From Euzebyella saccharophila (GTDB lineage: Bacteria; Bacteroidota; Bacteroidia; Flavobacteriales; Flavobacteriaceae), in contig NZ_JACYFJ010000002.1 of NCBI RefSeq assembly GCF_014855495.1, forward strand, positions 682,001 through 746,000: DNA of 64,000 nt, read 5' to 3'. The translations under genes and the position numbers were made by a program. Positions 61,385 to 64,000 of this stretch are shown here, in pieces. Position 1 is the first letter of the stretch. Every line of letters begins with the position of its first letter. Below the pieces are notes generated by a model that was not told where the DNA came from, ran no database searches, and was given only the letters and a program-made list of their open reading frames with translations.

Positions 61385-62833
61385 CTAAGAGGCATTCATC
61401 AAATGGATTCTGTTTCTCACGTGTTGCCAGAATTGCAAATCTCTTATACTTGAAGGCGAGGTATTGCTTAAGATGGTCTGCATATCTAAACCCAAGTCAC
61501 CTACGGATTGATCGTCCGTAAATTTCTTTCTATCACTAATTAGTATTAATCCAATGTTATCGAAAATTCTTCTTTTCCTAGGACCTTTCCAGAGTAGTTC
61601 TACTTCTTCATGCCTTCCATCAGCGGTAATTTTTTCAAATAATTCCAACACCCGTGCCTTTGGACCTTCTAGCAATTGAAAAAAATCATCCTCATAATGA
61701 ACGAGACAACCAGTAATTGAATTGACTTTATTGACCCGATCTGCCTTCTTGACCAAATCTGAAACTTCAACGTCGGATAAATAGAGTTTGGCTTTTGATT
61801 TGTAAGACAACTCAAAGACCCATTCCGCACTTTCTAAGGATTCTCGGTACTCCTGAGGTCCTAAACCATATTTTTCATAGAATATTTTAGAAAAATAACT
61901 GTGACTGTTGATTCCAATTTCATCACAGATATTCGCAATTTTAATATTTGTAGTCTCTAAAAGCTCCTTCCCTTTTTCGAGCCTCATGTTTTTAATACAT
62001 TCTGCAACACTTTGATTGAATAAAAAATTGAAGGCCTCTTGTAGCTTCTTTTCATAAATACCGCTCTTAAATGCCAATTCTTTAACGGTGTGTGGTTTGT
62101 GTATGTTACTGGAGATATAGGAGCATAACTTGATTACCCTTTCTAATTCAACATCTCTAATACCTATTTTTTCTTCCGTAGAAAAAGAATTGTCATGATC
62201 ATCTAATTGTGCGGCCAACGTACCATACGTAGCAGATTCGGTTATTAATTTCCCCGCTAGATCGGTACGCTTGTTTTCTATCAGTATTTTAGCATGCCTA
62301 CCAATAGGATTTTTTAAGCCTCCAATGAACCTGTAAGAGTCGCCATGCTCCATTTTAAGCACAATATCCTTCATTACAGTTCTAATGTTACCCTTTAATT
62401 TTAGTTTGTTGGAATTAATATCTTCCCGTAAAATAACAATCACAGATAGCTTCAATCGCACTTTAGCGGGTAGCTTTAAAAGATGTTCTTCATGCTCTGA
62501 GGTCAAGCTTATAAGATTTCTACCCTCAGATATTGTTTTCAAACTATCATCGCCGTTATAGCTATGGGAATAGCTACCTTCCAGACAAAATATTAGATAA
62601 AGAGGGGAATATTCGTTTTTGGTAAGGGAAAGGACCAGCTCATTTGCCAGTTCTAGGTTATAGGTTCTAACCAAAAGTCCTGGGAAAAGTTCATATAAAT
62701 TGATGTAGCCCTTGCCGTTCTTATTATTTAGGATTAAAGATGATGCCCCAACCCCTTCTTTAAATGTAGCACCCAATTCTACGGACAATTTCCGTAGATG
62801 ATCCATAGGGCTCTCTTCATTTATTCTTAACAT
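61385..62833 (-). CDS. AraC-family regulator fused to C-terminal BLUF domain, second copy (482 aa)
   Basis: Same domain order and same 482-residue length as the protein at 27369: cupin-like sensor (SPLYLIFCLEGSYSHSY), AraC HTH pair at about 225-330 (VKELAFKSGIYEKKLQEAF, IANICDEIGINSHSYFSKIF), BLUF from about 340 with Tyr344 (ELSYKSKAK), Asn368 (RVNKVNSITG) and Gln386 (FFQLLEG). The triad residue numbers coincide with copy one. Predicted blue-light-responsive transcription factor. The ATG start is clear. It is divergent from a third AraC paralogue and convergent with a microprotein gene. Confidence 0.94.
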   Translation of the reverse strand: MLRINEESPMDHLRKLSVELGATFKEGVGASSLILNNKNGKGYINLYELFPGLLVRTYNLELANELVLSLTKNEYSPLYLIFCLEGSYSHSYNGDDSLKTISEGRNLISLTSEHEEHLLKLPAKVRLKLSVIVILREDINSNKLKLKGNIRTVMKDIVLKMEHGDSYRFIGGLKNPIGRHAKILIENKRTDLAGKLITESATYGTLAAQLDDHDNSFSTEEKIGIRDVELERVIKLCSYISSNIHKPHTVKELAFKSGIYEKKLQEAFNFLFNQSVAECIKNMRLEKGKELLETTNIKIANICDEIGINSHSYFSKIFYEKYGLGPQEYRESLESAEWVFELSYKSKAKLYLSDVEVSDLVKKADRVNKVNSITGCLVHYEDDFFQLLEGPKARVLELFEKITADGRHEEVELLWKGPRKRRIFDNIGLILISDRKKFTDDQSVGDLGLDMQTILSNTSPSSIRDLQFWQHVRNRIHLMNAS

Positions 62834-63105
62834 TCAAATCAAATTAATTCCGTAAAATAAAGACAAATGTTAAAATTGAAATAACAAAATTCATCTAAAT
62901 CCTAACAATTATGGCATAATTGCCAGCAAGCACTAAGAATTAAATGGTGTTTTTATCTTTGTTTTGCTCCAAATTTCACTATTGCAATACAAGTTTTAAT
63001 CTATATATCCCACTAATGACCGTTTATAACACTGCAAATTTATTTAAAAACTGAATTAGTTATATTAGTAACAATAATTAAAGTTTTGCCAGCCAACCCT
63101 ATCCT
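62834..63105. promoter_or_regulatory. Divergent promoter region of two AraC paralogues
   Basis: 272 AT-rich bases between AraC-BLUF copy two (minus) and the third AraC gene (plus). A TATCTTTG box (TAnnTTTG type) lies at 62954-62961 on the plus strand. No clear inverted repeat was found. Confidence 0.45.
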
Positions 63106-64000
63106 ATGAAAAGTATTAGCGTGCAATCATTGCCTTTAAGACAGGTCATACAAAACCTCTCAAAACAACTGGGAACATCCTATATAGATCGATGTGAAGA
63201 ATATATTCTAAAATTGCCCCCTGAAATTGGCAAGGGAGAAATTAGAGGAATTAATTTTAATGGTGGTCTGGGAATACTTCTCTATGACTGTTTATTTAAT
63301 GAAGATTTGGAAATCAAATTTGTCGTAAATGAAATTCACCCTTTGAAGTTTCTTTATTGTCTTGAAGGTAAATTGTTCCACAGATTTGAAAACGAAAATA
63401 CGCAACACGAAATTGAACAATATCAAGAAGCCATAGTTGCGAGTGAACGAAACAATGGACATGTTCTACAGTTCAAAAAGAATATTAAAACCAAAATCTA
63501 CAGTTTAGAAATTGCAAGGGAGTCTTTTATAAGAAAAATAGATTGTGATTTAAAAAACGTGGGAAGCAATCTTTACGATTTATTTAACGATGTAAAAGCC
63601 ATAAATGCCTTCTATCATAATGGATTTTACAGTCTTCAACTTGCAAGTATCTTCAAGGAAATGGAAAATTTTAAAGAAGAAAACTTTATCCGTAAGTTAT
63701 TCCTTGAGGGAAAAGCCTATGAGGTGTTGACCAAACAAATACAACTATATCTAGATGATCAAAAAGGGAATAACAATACGCTTTTACTGAGACGGTCAGA
63801 AGTTAAACAGATTGAGATAACCGCCAAACATATAGAACAAAATTTATCCAATTTAAGCTCCATTCAAGAAATAGCGTCAGAAGTAGGATTAAATGTCAAC
63901 AAACTGCAAGAAGGCTTTAGGTATCTTTTTGGTACTACGGTCAAAGAGTTCATTAAGGAAAAACGATATTCAAAAATACAAGAACTTTTAGTGAACACGG
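63106..64000 (+). CDS. Third AraC paralogue, 5' part (cut by window end)
   Basis: 298 codons visible. N-terminal region resembles the AraC-BLUF sensor part (HPLKFLYCLEGKLFHRF against SPLYLIFCLEGSYSHSY), and the AraC domain begins at about residue 235 (IQEIASEVGLNVNKLQEGFRY, then EFIKEKRYSKIQELL). Whether a BLUF domain follows cannot be seen. It belongs to the same regulator family, so three related genes lie in the window, two of them neighbours. Confidence 0.88.
   Translation, partial: MKSISVQSLPLRQVIQNLSKQLGTSYIDRCEEYILKLPPEIGKGEIRGINFNGGLGILLYDCLFNEDLEIKFVVNEIHPLKFLYCLEGKLFHRFENENTQHEIEQYQEAIVASERNNGHVLQFKKNIKTKIYSLEIARESFIRKIDCDLKNVGSNLYDLFNDVKAINAFYHNGFYSLQLASIFKEMENFKEENFIRKLFLEGKAYEVLTKQIQLYLDDQKGNNNTLLLRRSEVKQIEITAKHIEQNLSNLSSIQEIASEVGLNVNKLQEGFRYLFGTTVKEFIKEKRYSKIQELLVNT

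Noticed and set aside
1-64000. CRISPR arrays, tRNA or rRNA genes, intact insertion sequences
   Set aside because: No regularly spaced repeats, no tRNA T-loop (GGTTCGANTCC type) and no transposase-like protein were seen. The many hairpins are explained as terminators.

Overview
The window looks like the chromosome of a marine Flavobacteriaceae bacterium (Bacteroidota). The reasons are promoter boxes of the TAnnTTTG type, few Shine-Dalgarno sites, TonB receptors with an N-terminal carboxypeptidase-regulatory-like domain, many SCSSDD-type lipoproteins, an NrdB carrying an ATP-cone, and DUF4199, DUF4625 and PA2169-type proteins. I saw no tRNA, rRNA, CRISPR array or intact insertion sequence.

Layout. 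0-3 kb: a metal-type TonB receptor cassette. 3.3-5.6 kb: a PAS histidine kinase/response regulator pair and a lipoprotein. 5.7-16.3 kb: a sulfide and persulfide handling island (SulP transporter, persulfide-dioxygenase-like/rhodanese protein, rhodanese, thioredoxin, sulfide:quinone oxidoreductase, 1-Cys peroxiredoxin) followed by cytochrome bd oxidase. Five transcription units of the island carry a GTAAC-N4-GTTAC type palindrome at exactly the same distance from the -7 box. 17-20 kb: GH20 hexosaminidase facing a LacI regulator, with a perfect 14-bp palindrome between them. 20-23 kb: nrdA-nrdB. 23.7-27 kb: stress-type four-helix protein and a four-PAS kinase. 27.4-29 kb: an AraC-BLUF fusion and a tail-to-tail membrane microprotein. 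29.2-37.6 kb: a block with three broken genes (two in-frame stops, one double frameshift). 33.9-42.1 kb: a predicted Zur-controlled metal (probably zinc) acquisition locus: zur, MerC-like protein, FolE, ABC permease with His-rich loop plus ATPase, DUF3299-like protein, CxxC small protein, TonB receptor (broken), DUF4625 lipoproteins. 42-44.7 kb: AraC/SDR pair and a deletion scar. 45-61 kb: mostly general-stress genes (DoxX, PAP2, GH13, SDR, DUF305, YqcI/YcgG, DUF1989, DUF892, DUF421, BLUF, catalase). 61.2-64 kb: a second AraC-BLUF gene with its own microprotein, and a third AraC paralogue cut by the window end.

Most interesting: (1) a duplicated unit made of an AraC regulator fused to a C-terminal BLUF blue-light domain plus a convergent ~46-residue single-pass membrane protein, with a stand-alone BLUF protein beside catalase; this could be a light-responsive transcription system. 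(2) A five-site operator set with invariant promoter geometry, expected of a class II Crp/Fnr-type activator, controlling sulfide/persulfide genes. (3) A nine-gene metal locus whose own TonB receptor reads as frameshifted while a paralogous cassette sits intact at 0-3 kb.

Limits: all family names come from motif reading by eye; no searches were run. Small genes below 50 codons rest on context and on paralogy within the window.
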